Source: Terrisporobacter glycolicus ATCC 14880 = DSM 1288
GTDB lineage: Bacteria > Bacillota > Clostridia > Peptostreptococcales > Peptostreptococcaceae
Direction: 5' to 3'
NCBI RefSeq assembly: GCF_036812735.1
Contig: NZ_CP117523.1
Coordinates: 3,844,001 to 3,908,000 of the forward strand
DNA length: 64,000 nt
Part shown: positions 1 to 7,778 of the stretch, in pieces
Numbering within the stretch: the stretch's first letter is position 1
How the letters are laid out: every line of letters starts with the position of its first letter
The notes under the pieces: generated by a model
What the model was told of the DNA's origin: nothing
Database searches by the model: none
The model's input: only the letters and a program-made list of their open reading frames with translations
Translations under genes and position numbers: made by a program

Positions 1-225
1 TATCGTCTTTTCTGCCTTAATCGCACTTTCTTCTGTAATAGCCTTTCCTTCGTACTCTTTCATAACACTATATACATCCTCTATATGATCTACCCCTTGA
101 TATTTAACATATACACTTTCAGCAACTACATTAAAAATTCCCAATAAAATAGTTAATAACAAAACTATGCGTACTGACTTTTTAGAAAATATTTTATATA
201 ACTCAAATTTTATCAAATCTAGCAT
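1..225 (-). CDS. ABC transporter permease, N-terminal part (cut by window edge)
   Basis: The first 75 residues of a membrane protein are visible and the rest lies beyond the left edge. The ATG at 223-225 follows a G-rich ribosome binding site. After a short basic cytoplasmic start (LIKFELYKIFSKKSVR) comes one hydrophobic segment at about residues 19-36 and then a polar extracytoplasmic region. This is the usual start of an ABC-2 type permease. The ATPase gene ends 14 bases upstream, so the two almost certainly form one transporter in the sigma/anti-sigma operon. Substrate is not visible; antimicrobial peptide export or lipid handling is a guess from context. Confidence 0.75.
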   Translation of the reverse strand, partial: MLDLIKFELYKIFSKKSVRIVLLLTILLGIFNVVAESVYVKYQGVDHIEDVYSVMKEYEGKAITEESAIKAEKTI

Positions 226-239
226 TTCAAAATCCCCCC

Positions 240-1121
240 CTATATACTGACACTTTCATTAAAATAATATAAAAATACATCTTCTAAATTTGGCTCTTCT
301 TCTATGTATTTAAATTTATTTATATTAGGCTTCTTATCTCCAACTACTCTTACGTTAATCCCACTGTTATTTCTTATCATACTAGATATTTTAAACTCAT
401 TTTCAACTTCTTCTAAATCACATTCATTAACACTTAGTGTGTAAACCTTACCTCTAATAGTATATAAAATATCCTCTAATGAAGATTTTTCAACTAGTTT
501 CCCATCTTTCATAACAAGCACTTCGTTTGCTATAAACTCTATATCAGAAACTATATGTGTTGATAGTATTACTATTTTTCCTTTAGATAATTGAGCTATT
601 AAGTTTTTAAATCTTATCCTTTCATTTGGATCAAGACCTGCTGTAGGTTCATCTAATATAAGTATTTTAGGGTCATTTAAGAGAGCTTGTGCAATTCCTA
701 ATCTTTGCTTCATACCTCCTGAAAACTTTCCTATTCTTCTTTTTCTATCTTGTTCTAAATTAACAAATTTTAAAAGTTCATCGACTTTACTTTTTTCAAT
801 ATTTTTATCTACACCTTTTAATGCCGATACATAATATAAAAATTTTTCTGCTGTAAAATTTTTATAAAACCCTATATTTTGAGGAACATACCCTATTAAA
901 TCTCTATACTCAGCTCCTAGCTTACTTTTACTTTTTCCATTAACTAAAATATCTCCACTACTCGCACTAGAAACGTCTGCAAGTATTCTCATAAGAGTTG
1001 TTTTTCCTGAACCATTTGGTCCAAGTAAACCATATATTCCACTATTTAAAGTTACGCTAAATTTATCAACAGCTATTTTATCTTTAAATTCTTTGCTTAT
1101 ATTCTTTATAATAAGTTCCAT
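240..1121 (-). CDS. ABC transporter ATP-binding protein
   Basis: This is a 293-residue nucleotide-binding subunit of an ABC-2 type exporter. Walker A (GPNGSGKT) is at residues 34-41, the signature FSGGMKQR at 133-140, Walker B ILILDEP at 153-159 and the H-loop His at 189. About 80 residues follow the ATPase core, as in CcmA/BcrA-like exporters with a C-terminal extension. It sits 9 bases after the anti-sigma gene and 14 bases before the permease, so it is the third gene of a sigma, anti-sigma, ATPase, permease operon. Regulation is probably by the ECF sigma factor of the same operon. The exported substrate is unknown. Confidence 0.88.
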   Translation of the reverse strand: MELIIKNISKEFKDKIAVDKFSVTLNSGIYGLLGPNGSGKTTLMRILADVSSASSGDILVNGKSKSKLGAEYRDLIGYVPQNIGFYKNFTAEKFLYYVSALKGVDKNIEKSKVDELLKFVNLEQDRKRRIGKFSGGMKQRLGIAQALLNDPKILILDEPTAGLDPNERIRFKNLIAQLSKGKIVILSTHIVSDIEFIANEVLVMKDGKLVEKSSLEDILYTIRGKVYTLSVNECDLEEVENEFKISSMIRNNSGINVRVVGDKKPNINKFKYIEEEPNLEDVFLYYFNESVSI

Positions 1122-1130
1122 AAAATCCCC

Positions 1131-1979
1131 CTAAAAATCAAATGTTCTAGTATCTATACTATTAATACTTTTCTTATAAAATAATTTCATTGATACTAAT
1201 GTAAATATTACAGATATACACAAAATCATAAATGTATTAATATGAGTTATATCTGCTATTGTTTCATACACGCTAATACTCATTGCACCTAAAATCCATA
1301 TTGATATACATAAGGCAATACTGTTTATACTTCTGTAGAAAGAAGTAATAATTAAAGATATTGATCCTATAAAAAATATAGGAATTAGCCATATGCTAAT
1401 CATTTTTATTAAATTTATTTGTGAGTAAGCATTGTTTAAAATAAGACTCATTGTGATGCTTATTAATACAGAAACTACATTTATAATTATTAACCTTGAG
1501 AAGACAATTTCTCTTAAAGAGTATTTATAACTAAGCTCCAACTCCCACACATTTTCTTCTCTTCCTTTTATTATTTCAAATATTCCAATCAAGATTGGTA
1601 TAGGTGCAATTATAGTTGCACTCAAATATACACTTAAATTTAATCTTGTTGTAGTTATAGTTCCTACAAGGATTAGTAATAAGGAAGCAATAAAATACAC
1701 TTTACTGATTAAGCTAAACTGAAATTTGACTAAGCTTATATTTTCTTTTATTCTATCTAAAAGATGCTCCTGTACTTTAACATGCTGCACTTCTTCTGTT
1801 GGCATATATGATTTTAATGTATCAATTGTTGAATCTATTTTTTCTTCATCAACCTTATTTACTGCATAACTATCTAGAAAATTCTCTATATCTATTAAAT
1901 CTGCTTCCAATAATTCTTCAAATTGTTCATCTTCTATGTTTTCACATCTTATGCTGTGAATGTTTAGATTTTTCTTCAC
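1131..1979 (-). CDS. Polytopic membrane protein, probable anti-sigma factor
   Basis: I start this 282-residue protein at the GTG at 1977-1979, because GGAGG lies 8 bases before it inside the end of the sigma gene; the open frame runs further upstream without a good ribosome site. About 80 polar residues come first. About six hydrophobic helices follow, beginning near residues 90, 120, 155, 190, 220 and 250. The layout, with the gene overlapping an ECF sigma gene by 38 bases, is that of a membrane-anchored anti-sigma factor. No zinc-finger (HxxxCxxC) anti-sigma motif is visible, so the assignment rests on context and topology. It could instead be a third ABC-associated membrane subunit. Confidence 0.6.
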   Translation of the reverse strand: MKKNLNIHSIRCENIEDEQFEELLEADLIDIENFLDSYAVNKVDEEKIDSTIDTLKSYMPTEEVQHVKVQEHLLDRIKENISLVKFQFSLISKVYFIASLLLILVGTITTTRLNLSVYLSATIIAPIPILIGIFEIIKGREENVWELELSYKYSLREIVFSRLIIINVVSVLISITMSLILNNAYSQINLIKMISIWLIPIFFIGSISLIITSFYRSINSIALCISIWILGAMSISVYETIADITHINTFMILCISVIFTLVSMKLFYKKSINSIDTRTFDF

Positions 1980-2526
1980 ATATATCACCTCCAAGTAATT
2001 TTTTAAGGTTCTTGATTCCATTGTAAAGCCTTGATTTTATTGTGTTTTCATTGTCTCCAGTTATAGTGCTTATCTCTTTTATTTTTAAATCATTATAGTA
2101 CTTTAATAAAATAGCTTCTCTCTGAAGTTTTGGTAAATTTTCAACAGCCTCTTTTATTTTTATTGCTTCTTCTTTTTTAGAAATCATATCAATTACATTG
2201 GATTTATCTTCTATTTGATAATTTTCTATATCACAATTTTCACTTCTTTGTTTATATGTTTTGCTTTTAAAATAGTCTTTTGTTGTGTTCACTGCTATTT
2301 TTAATAACCAGTTTTTAAATTTACCACTATCTAAATTATATTTATCTATGTTTTTCATCATTTTTATAAATACTTCCTGAGTTATATCATAGGATATATT
2401 GTAATCATTTGTGGTTCTGTATATATAACTATGAACCAGATCATAATGTCTCTTAACCAGTATTTCCATCGCACTTTCATTGCCTTTTAATATTTCTTTT
2501 ATTAATTTTTCATCTTTTTGAGCCAA
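1942..2526 (-). CDS. ECF-type RNA polymerase sigma factor
   Basis: The 194-residue length and layout fit group 4 sigma factors. Region 2 spans about residues 17-85 (YDLVHSYIYR, then DITQEVFIKMMKN). A linker follows, and then region 4 at about 120-178 with a helix-turn-helix (LPKLQREAILLKYYNDLKIKEI...NTIKSRLYNGIKNLKKLL). The start is a TTG at 2524-2526, set by AGGAGG 8 bases upstream; the nearby ATGs are out of frame. It overlaps the next gene, so sigma and anti-sigma are translationally coupled. A sequence resembling an ECF promoter lies just upstream, which suggests autoregulation. The target genes presumably include the ABC exporter of the same operon. Confidence 0.88.
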   Translation of the reverse strand: MAQKDEKLIKEILKGNESAMEILVKRHYDLVHSYIYRTTNDYNISYDITQEVFIKMMKNIDKYNLDSGKFKNWLLKIAVNTTKDYFKSKTYKQRSENCDIENYQIEDKSNVIDMISKKEEAIKIKEAVENLPKLQREAILLKYYNDLKIKEISTITGDNENTIKSRLYNGIKNLKKLLGGDICEEKSKHSQHKM

Positions 2527-2551
2527 ATCATCATCCTCCTTTCACTTATAT

Positions 2552-2577
2552 AACGAGTCGTATTTATAAAAAGTTTT
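2552..2577 (-). promoter_or_regulatory. Candidate ECF-type autoregulatory promoter
   Basis: Read on the minus strand, AAAAC (2573-2577) and CGTT (2552-2555) are separated by 17 bases. This matches the AAC...CGT pattern of ECF sigma promoters. It is the only such pair noticed in front of the sigma gene. The leader to the TTG start would be under 30 bases. Confidence 0.4.
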
Positions 2578-2628
2578 GTTTTTTTAATATATTTAAATTT
2601 CTATTCATTATTTTACTATATAAAAAAT

Positions 2629-2681
2629 AAAAAAGATGTACTCTTAAATGATCAAAAATCATTTTAAAGTACACCTTTTTT
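2629..2681 (-). terminator. Rho-independent terminator after the lipoprotein gene
   Basis: A long inverted repeat (about AAAGGTGTACTTTAAAATGAT and its near complement) is flanked by A- and T-runs on both sides. It lies between the lipoprotein gene and the sigma operon and separates their transcripts. Confidence 0.7.
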
Positions 2682-2723
2682 ATTACTAAAGCAATTTTTT
2701 AATTAGCATCACTTTAGAATTTA

Positions 2724-3608
2724 TTATTCCATTAATTCATCATTTTCCATTATTATTGGTTTTGCAGCTCTATTATCAGCTGTATTAACATCTAATCGAT
2801 CCATCAAGTATGATTTTAATTCAGATTTATCTTTAAATTTTGAAACCTGTATTGGTAGGGATGAACCATATTTTTCAACAAATAATAATTCATTTTTTGT
2901 CTTAATCGAAATACCTACATGCCCTATAAATACCTGCTTATCTTCTGGATAGTGTAAAAATCCACTTACTATAGATACTGTTGGATTATCTACAAATGAT
3001 ATTTTTCTATTTTTCCATTCTTTTTTTATGGATTCTACAAGTTTATTTGCATCTTTTGAGTTCTCTACAGGTATAGATGCATAAAGATTAATAAATTTAT
3101 CAACATCTTCTTTACTAAAATTACTTATAGGATTATTTTCTATTGCATCCAAATCAAACATCAAGTTACTATTTTCATCTTTAGATTTTCCTTCGGATTT
3201 AATATAGTCCTTAAATATTGTAAATGCCGTTAATCTACAATTAAAATCTGAATAATTTAATTTATTATAATTCCACTTTTCCCCTAAATAAGCATCATCA
3301 TAGGGCACCTTTAAACTTCCTATTGATGCGTATCCTTGTTTTGATGTATCTAATTTTTTTATATTTGATATTTTGTTATAGTTTTGAACCAATTTGATGA
3401 AATAATCAGCTTGTTTTTTATCTATTTTATTTTCTATCAATATATCTCTTACTTCATTTTGAGTTTTCTTATCTATCAAATTAGAATATATAAGATTCGG
3501 TTCTTTTTTATTATTATCATTGTTGCTATTATTACTAATGTTCTTACTTGAACACCCTGTCATAATTAATACTGCTGATATACCTATTGCTATTATTTGT
3601 TTTATCAC
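2724..3608 (-). CDS. Lipoprotein, DUF4300-like
   Basis: The 294-residue precursor begins with a lipoprotein signal peptide: basic start, hydrophobic stretch, then the lipobox MTGC at about residues 16-19. An Asn/Lys-rich linker follows. The rest is a soluble extracytoplasmic domain with no cysteine or metal motif that I can interpret. Segments such as DKKQADYFIKLVQNYN and FNCRLTAFT look like the DUF4300 lipoproteins of Firmicutes; this match is from memory. The start is the GTG at 3606-3608 behind an AGGA site. The gene has its own terminator and is not visibly linked to the sigma operon. Function is unknown. Confidence 0.7.
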   Translation of the reverse strand: MIKQIIAIGISAVLIMTGCSSKNISNNSNNDNNKKEPNLIYSNLIDKKTQNEVRDILIENKIDKKQADYFIKLVQNYNKISNIKKLDTSKQGYASIGSLKVPYDDAYLGEKWNYNKLNYSDFNCRLTAFTIFKDYIKSEGKSKDENSNLMFDLDAIENNPISNFSKEDVDKFINLYASIPVENSKDANKLVESIKKEWKNRKISFVDNPTVSIVSGFLHYPEDKQVFIGHVGISIKTKNELLFVEKYGSSLPIQVSKFKDKSELKSYLMDRLDVNTADNRAAKPIIMENDELME

Positions 3609-3705
3609 CTTTAAAATCCTCTACTTTCTTATTTCTTTAATGTTTAACTTATGATTATGATAGCTTATAGATATACTATTTTTGTAATTAATATGTTTAA
3701 AAGTT

Positions 3706-4078
3706 GTAAAATAGTTGACTTCAAATTCAAATTTTTTTGATTTTTTATCCTATTATGTTTTCCATTGCGTATTCAATAATTCTTTCAACGTAATCCATTA
3801 ACAATAGTTATACCTTCTACTGCAAAGTATAAACCATTTTGATTGTATTCTATATCGTAAGTTACCTCACCATTTAAATCAACATATTTACTTTCTATTT
3901 GACAATTTTCAAGTAGTTTCTTAAATACGTCTTAACTGTCAACGAATTTATCTTCTCCATAAGATACTACTACGTTGTACATACCTACAACTTCTGTTCT
4001 TTAGAAAACTCTTGTTAAATCATAATAACAGTTTGTATCGTGGAATGCTGGTGTAAGTAATATTTTCTTTACAATAGT
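3706..4078 (-). pseudogene. Decayed copy of the purL 3' end (relic 1)
   Basis: On the minus strand this non-coding stretch matches the C-terminal coding region of intact purL, about four bases in five by eye. Translated in pieces it gives TPAFHDTNCYYDLTRVF, then RTEVVGMYNVVVSYGEDKF, then YVDLNGEVTYDIEYNQNG and LYFAVEGIT. These parallel PAFPGTNCEYDSARAF, GTEVGDIHNVAVSHGEGKF, YVNLNGEATYDIEFNPNG and SYFAVEGVT of PurL. It contains in-frame stops, small indels, and an internal deletion joining the counterparts of 11008 and about 11413. The rest of the gap up to 4267 holds no recognisable gene. Confidence 0.85.
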
Positions 4079-4267
4079 CGTCAATGGCTACACCCTCTGT
4101 TTTTTCGAGGAGTTATCTACTATAGACTAAATACTATTTGCACTTATTCTACAATAGTTAGCTCCTTTTTAATAACATGTTGATTATAATCTAACTACAT
4201 TAGTTATAATTTTTAATTGTTTCTCTATATCTTCAGGTAGTAACATTTTTATTATCCCATATACCTT

Positions 4268-4930
4268 TTATATAGTTCTACCATCACTAATATTTATAAT
4301 GTTATCAGCACTATTAGCAATTTCATTATTATGAGTTATCATAACTAATGTCTGTTTATATTCATCTACACAAAATTTTAGTAATTCCATGACTTCATCT
4401 GTAGTTTTACTGTCTAGATTTCCAGTAGGTTCATCTGCAAATATTATTGAAGGTTTATTTGCCAGTGCTCTAGCAATTGCTACCCTCTGTTGCTGTCCAC
4501 CTGATAGTTCATTAGGAAATTTATTCATTTGAGATGCTATCCCTAATTTAACTATTAAATCCTCTATATACTCTTCATCTATCTTTCCTCCACCTATTGA
4601 AACAGGAAGAGCTATATTATCATAAACATTTATAACAGGTATTAAATTAAAACTTTGAAATATAAAACCAAACTCTTCTCTTCTTATTTTTGATAGTTTA
4701 TCATCCTTTAGAGTATATAAATCTAAGTCATCTATAAGCACTTTTCCAGAGGTAGGTTTATCAAGTCCAGCCATACAGTGAAGTAATGTACTTTTACCTG
4801 ATCCACTTTGTCCAACTATAGCTGTAAATTTACCAGGTTGTACTTCTAAATCTATACCATTTAATGCATATACTTTATTATCATTTTTTCCATATATCTT
4901 TTTTATATTTTTTATAATTAATTTTTTCAT
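4268..4930 (-). CDS. MacB/LolD-type ABC transporter ATP-binding protein
   Basis: This 220-residue ATPase belongs to the family that pairs with FtsX-type permeases. Walker A (GQSGSGKST) is at 40-48, LSGGQQQR at 142-149, Walker B IIFADEP at 162-168 and the H-loop His at 200. It starts at an ATG behind GGGAGA, 40 bases downstream of the large permease gene, and is the last gene of its operon. With the two-component system upstream it resembles peptide-sensing and detoxification modules of Firmicutes (BceAB-like in general idea). The permease here has the two-FtsX layout, and the regulator is LytTR-type. The substrate is not known. Confidence 0.9.
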   Translation of the reverse strand: MKKLIIKNIKKIYGKNDNKVYALNGIDLEVQPGKFTAIVGQSGSGKSTLLHCMAGLDKPTSGKVLIDDLDLYTLKDDKLSKIRREEFGFIFQSFNLIPVINVYDNIALPVSIGGGKIDEEYIEDLIVKLGIASQMNKFPNELSGGQQQRVAIARALANKPSIIFADEPTGNLDSKTTDEVMELLKFCVDEYKQTLVMITHNNEIANSADNIINISDGRTI

Positions 4931-4970
4931 AATTCAATTCTCCCTTACATTTATCTTATACTTTCTAAAC

Positions 4971-7538
4971 TTAGTCATTTTCTGAAATTCCCTCTGTTAT
5001 TGATGTTCCTTCTATCTTATCTTTAGATAAATATACTGCAACAAATCCAATAACTATGAAGATTGCAAATAGTATAAGTATCTGATTCCAAGGAATGTTA
5101 AACTCCATAGTTCTTTCAAAACCTCCTACTAAAAGGCTTTTATTAGCGTTAGAAATTCCTATATACTGATATAGTGTTGCAATTACAGCTCCTATTGTAG
5201 ATGCAACCAATCCATAGAATTCACTTTCAATTATTAGAGTCTTTTTAATATCCTTAATACTCATACCGATAGCTCTTAGAGTTGATATTTCTTTTTGTCT
5301 TGCAATAATATTACTTCTCATAATAAAAATACTGTTCACAGAAAGTATAAGTAAAATTAAGCACTGATATATTATCAAAAGCCTATCCTCTGAACTTTGT
5401 TGTGCCCCATAAAATTTCATATCTTCACCCTTACCACCTATTGATGAAAATGAATAATCCTTTATTAACTTCTCTAATTCCTTTTCCACTGGGTACAATT
5501 TACCTTTTTCAGTAGTTACATAAAGTTTATTATGCTCCCTTTGGTTTGTTAATTCTTTATAGTCATCTTCTCTAAATATAACTTGTGCCCCAACTACACC
5601 AACATTTCCATCCTGAGATGCTGCATAATTTTCATTCATAATTCCGCTAACTTCAACCTTAATTGTTTCATACTTTTCAATATTATCTTTGTATACTGGC
5701 AATTTTATATCAATAACGTCTCCCACTTTTACATCATTCATGACCTTAGCTGCATAGGAATGAGTAACTAATGAATAAGTGTTGTTTACTAATATAACTT
5801 TTTTATATTTACCTTCTTTAGTATTTATCAAGTTTTCTCCCTCTTCAATAAATGCCTCTCTACTCTTTAACATGTCATCACTATAGCCTCTTATAAGAAG
5901 TGAATATTCCTTATTATCCTCTGATGTTCCTCTTCTATTTAACTCATCCTCATATGCTTTTGAAATTTGATCTTTAGAAAGCAAAATATGTCCGTCCAAG
6001 TTAAAAAAGTTTGGTTCTATACTTTTTACTCCTTCCATATTTTCAACTTTTTTTATCATATTTTTATCAATTTTATAAAATAAACTCTCCGTACCACCCA
6101 AATTACCACCTATTGTTTTGTCTACACTGCCATAAGACATTCCAAAAATACCACCATTTATGCCTGCCTCTATGTTAGTTTTTAGTGTATCTTTTAGGGC
6201 AAAACTAAATATAAACATGGCTCCAACCATTGTAATTGCAATCATAGTTATAATAGTTCTAGGTTTATTTCTCCATATATTCCTAATTGCAATACTTCTA
6301 ATCATATTTTTATGTGTTCGATTTGTTTTGATGCCTTTACCTTTTGATTTCTTTTCATATTTCTCACTACATCTGATTGAATCAATTATGGACATCTTTG
6401 ATGCTTTTCTAACTACTATAAAACTACTTATGGATACTGATAATGTTGAAACTACAAAAGAATAAATTATGCTTAAACTTCTTATAGTCAATGTGGAGCT
6501 GTATCCATATACTAATCTAACTCCCACATATGATAATATGCTTCCAAGTAATACACCAATTAAAGTTCCCACAAGTATATATATAAGACTAAGCTGAGTA
6601 AACAGAGCTCTAATTTTTTTCTTTGACATACCAATTGCTCTCATAAGTCCTATTTGTATTACCATATCCTGTAGTATAATGTTGAAAATATTATATATTA
6701 CAAGAGTAGATACAAAAACTAAAAGTATCATCTTCAAAATATTTGTAATACTCATATTAGACATATATTTTAATTGCTTAGCTGCATTAACTTCAGTATT
6801 TTCATGCAAATAATCCCAGCTAAGATTTAGTTCCTTTTCCATTTTTCTTAAAAACTTAGATGTGTTTTTTTCTGACTTAAGAAATATTATTCCTTTGTAT
6901 GTTTCTTTAATTTTTACTGGAAGACTTGACTCTTTATATATAAAAGCTTGAGACTTAACTCCTCCAATTGAACTAGATAATGAACTGTAATACCTGTCTG
7001 GTTTTTCAATCACACCAACAATTTTAAAAGTTTTATTTTTACTCTCAATTTCATTAGCTCCATTGTCATCCATATACTTATTTATTAGCATCAAATCAAT
7101 ATTTTTATTTAATGGATCACTTATTCCCATTTGCTTTGCTACTTCTTTTTCTATTACTATTTCCCCATCTTTTCTTGGTTCTCGACCTACCATTTTATAG
7201 TTAAGGGAACTTATAAAATCTTCATCAAAGGAATTTAAATCAAGTTTAACACCATTTTCCTTATTAACTGATTCACATAAATATTGAACCTTACTACTTT
7301 TCTTTACCTCATTATCATTTTCTAGTTGTTTAGCTTTATCTATATCAATGCCTTCAAACCATACTTGATAATTTCCATGTAAATCTTTTGCTTCTTGTAT
7401 TTGAGAATCATATCCTGAATCCCTAATTACATTCATAGAAAAAATAAGCATAACTGAAAGTACTATACTTGATAATAATGCTACTGTTTTTCCTTTTTGT
7501 TTTTTCATATAAGATACTGCTAGTTTAAATGTAATCAA
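4971..7538 (-). CDS. FtsX-family ABC transporter permease
   Basis: This large permease (855 residues from the chosen start) has one N-terminal helix near residues 15-40. A large extracytoplasmic domain follows, then helices around 265-375. A second half starts at NIWRNKPRTIITM with its own extracytoplasmic domain and C-terminal helices, so it carries two FtsX cores. I start it at the TTG at 7536-7538, which follows GAGAGGG at good spacing and gives the usual family opening (TFKLAVSYMKKQKGKT). An upstream in-frame ATG at 7583 lies inside a 70-base interspersed repeat and probably is not used. The cognate ATPase follows 40 bases later. Likely role: energy-coupled handling of a membrane-active compound. 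Confidence 0.85.
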   Translation of the reverse strand: MITFKLAVSYMKKQKGKTVALLSSIVLSVMLIFSMNVIRDSGYDSQIQEAKDLHGNYQVWFEGIDIDKAKQLENDNEVKKSSKVQYLCESVNKENGVKLDLNSFDEDFISSLNYKMVGREPRKDGEIVIEKEVAKQMGISDPLNKNIDLMLINKYMDDNGANEIESKNKTFKIVGVIEKPDRYYSSLSSSIGGVKSQAFIYKESSLPVKIKETYKGIIFLKSEKNTSKFLRKMEKELNLSWDYLHENTEVNAAKQLKYMSNMSITNILKMILLVFVSTLVIYNIFNIILQDMVIQIGLMRAIGMSKKKIRALFTQLSLIYILVGTLIGVLLGSILSYVGVRLVYGYSSTLTIRSLSIIYSFVVSTLSVSISSFIVVRKASKMSIIDSIRCSEKYEKKSKGKGIKTNRTHKNMIRSIAIRNIWRNKPRTIITMIAITMVGAMFIFSFALKDTLKTNIEAGINGGIFGMSYGSVDKTIGGNLGGTESLFYKIDKNMIKKVENMEGVKSIEPNFFNLDGHILLSKDQISKAYEDELNRRGTSEDNKEYSLLIRGYSDDMLKSREAFIEEGENLINTKEGKYKKVILVNNTYSLVTHSYAAKVMNDVKVGDVIDIKLPVYKDNIEKYETIKVEVSGIMNENYAASQDGNVGVVGAQVIFREDDYKELTNQREHNKLYVTTEKGKLYPVEKELEKLIKDYSFSSIGGKGEDMKFYGAQQSSEDRLLIIYQCLILLILSVNSIFIMRSNIIARQKEISTLRAIGMSIKDIKKTLIIESEFYGLVASTIGAVIATLYQYIGISNANKSLLVGGFERTMEFNIPWNQILILFAIFIVIGFVAVYLSKDKIEGTSITEGISEND

Positions 7539-7565
7539 ATCTTTCCCTCTCTTTCTTTTTTGCTC

Positions 7566-7635
7566 AAAATTCGCTTCGCTCATGTCGCCAACGAGATAGC
7601 TTCGTTACCACTTCAGCCAACTCTGTTGCTCAAAA
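7566..7635. repeat. 70-base interspersed repeat, copy 1
   Basis: This 70-base unit runs from aaaattcgcttcgctcatg to gttgctcaaaa. It matches 45277-45346 at 64 of 70 positions with no gaps. It lies just upstream of the FtsX permease, overlapping the end of the terminator at 7632-7670, and supplies an open in-frame extension of that gene. The two copies are 37.7 kb apart beside unrelated genes. Confidence 0.8.
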
Positions 7636-7670
7636 AAAATGCTACCTTTCTTATATCAAAGGTAACATTT
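7632..7670 (-). terminator. Terminator or attenuator between histidine kinase and ABC genes
   Basis: On the minus strand the stem AAATGTTACCTTT / AAAGGTAGCATTT closes an 8-base loop and is followed by eight T's. It lies after the histidine kinase gene and in front of the ABC operon, downstream of the LytTR-like repeats. It could end the two-component transcript or act as an attenuator in the ABC leader. Confidence 0.7.
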
Positions 7671-7694
7671 CTAAAATTCATGTTCAATATATGT

Positions 7695-7722
7695 CCGACA
7701 AGTGGTATTTTTTTACCGACAA
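7695..7722 (-). promoter_or_regulatory. Candidate LytTR response-regulator operator
   Basis: On the minus strand two direct repeats of TTGTCGG (7716-7722 and 7695-7701) start 21 bases apart, two helical turns. Slightly extended, they read AGTTGTCGG and ACTTGTCGG. Paired 9-base direct repeats at this phasing are how AgrA/VirR-type LytTR regulators bind. The site lies upstream of the ABC operon, next to the genes of a LytTR system. Confidence 0.5.
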
Positions 7723-7778
7723 CTAGCATACTAATATCTGTTCTTATGGTTTATTAACTGAAAATTTCTATTTAATTT

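Noticed and set aside
4193-4255. 20-codon minus-strand frame MLLPEDIEKQLKII...
   Set aside because: It looks protein-like but is too short, has a weak ribosome site and no recognisable family. It may be another scrap of decayed DNA.
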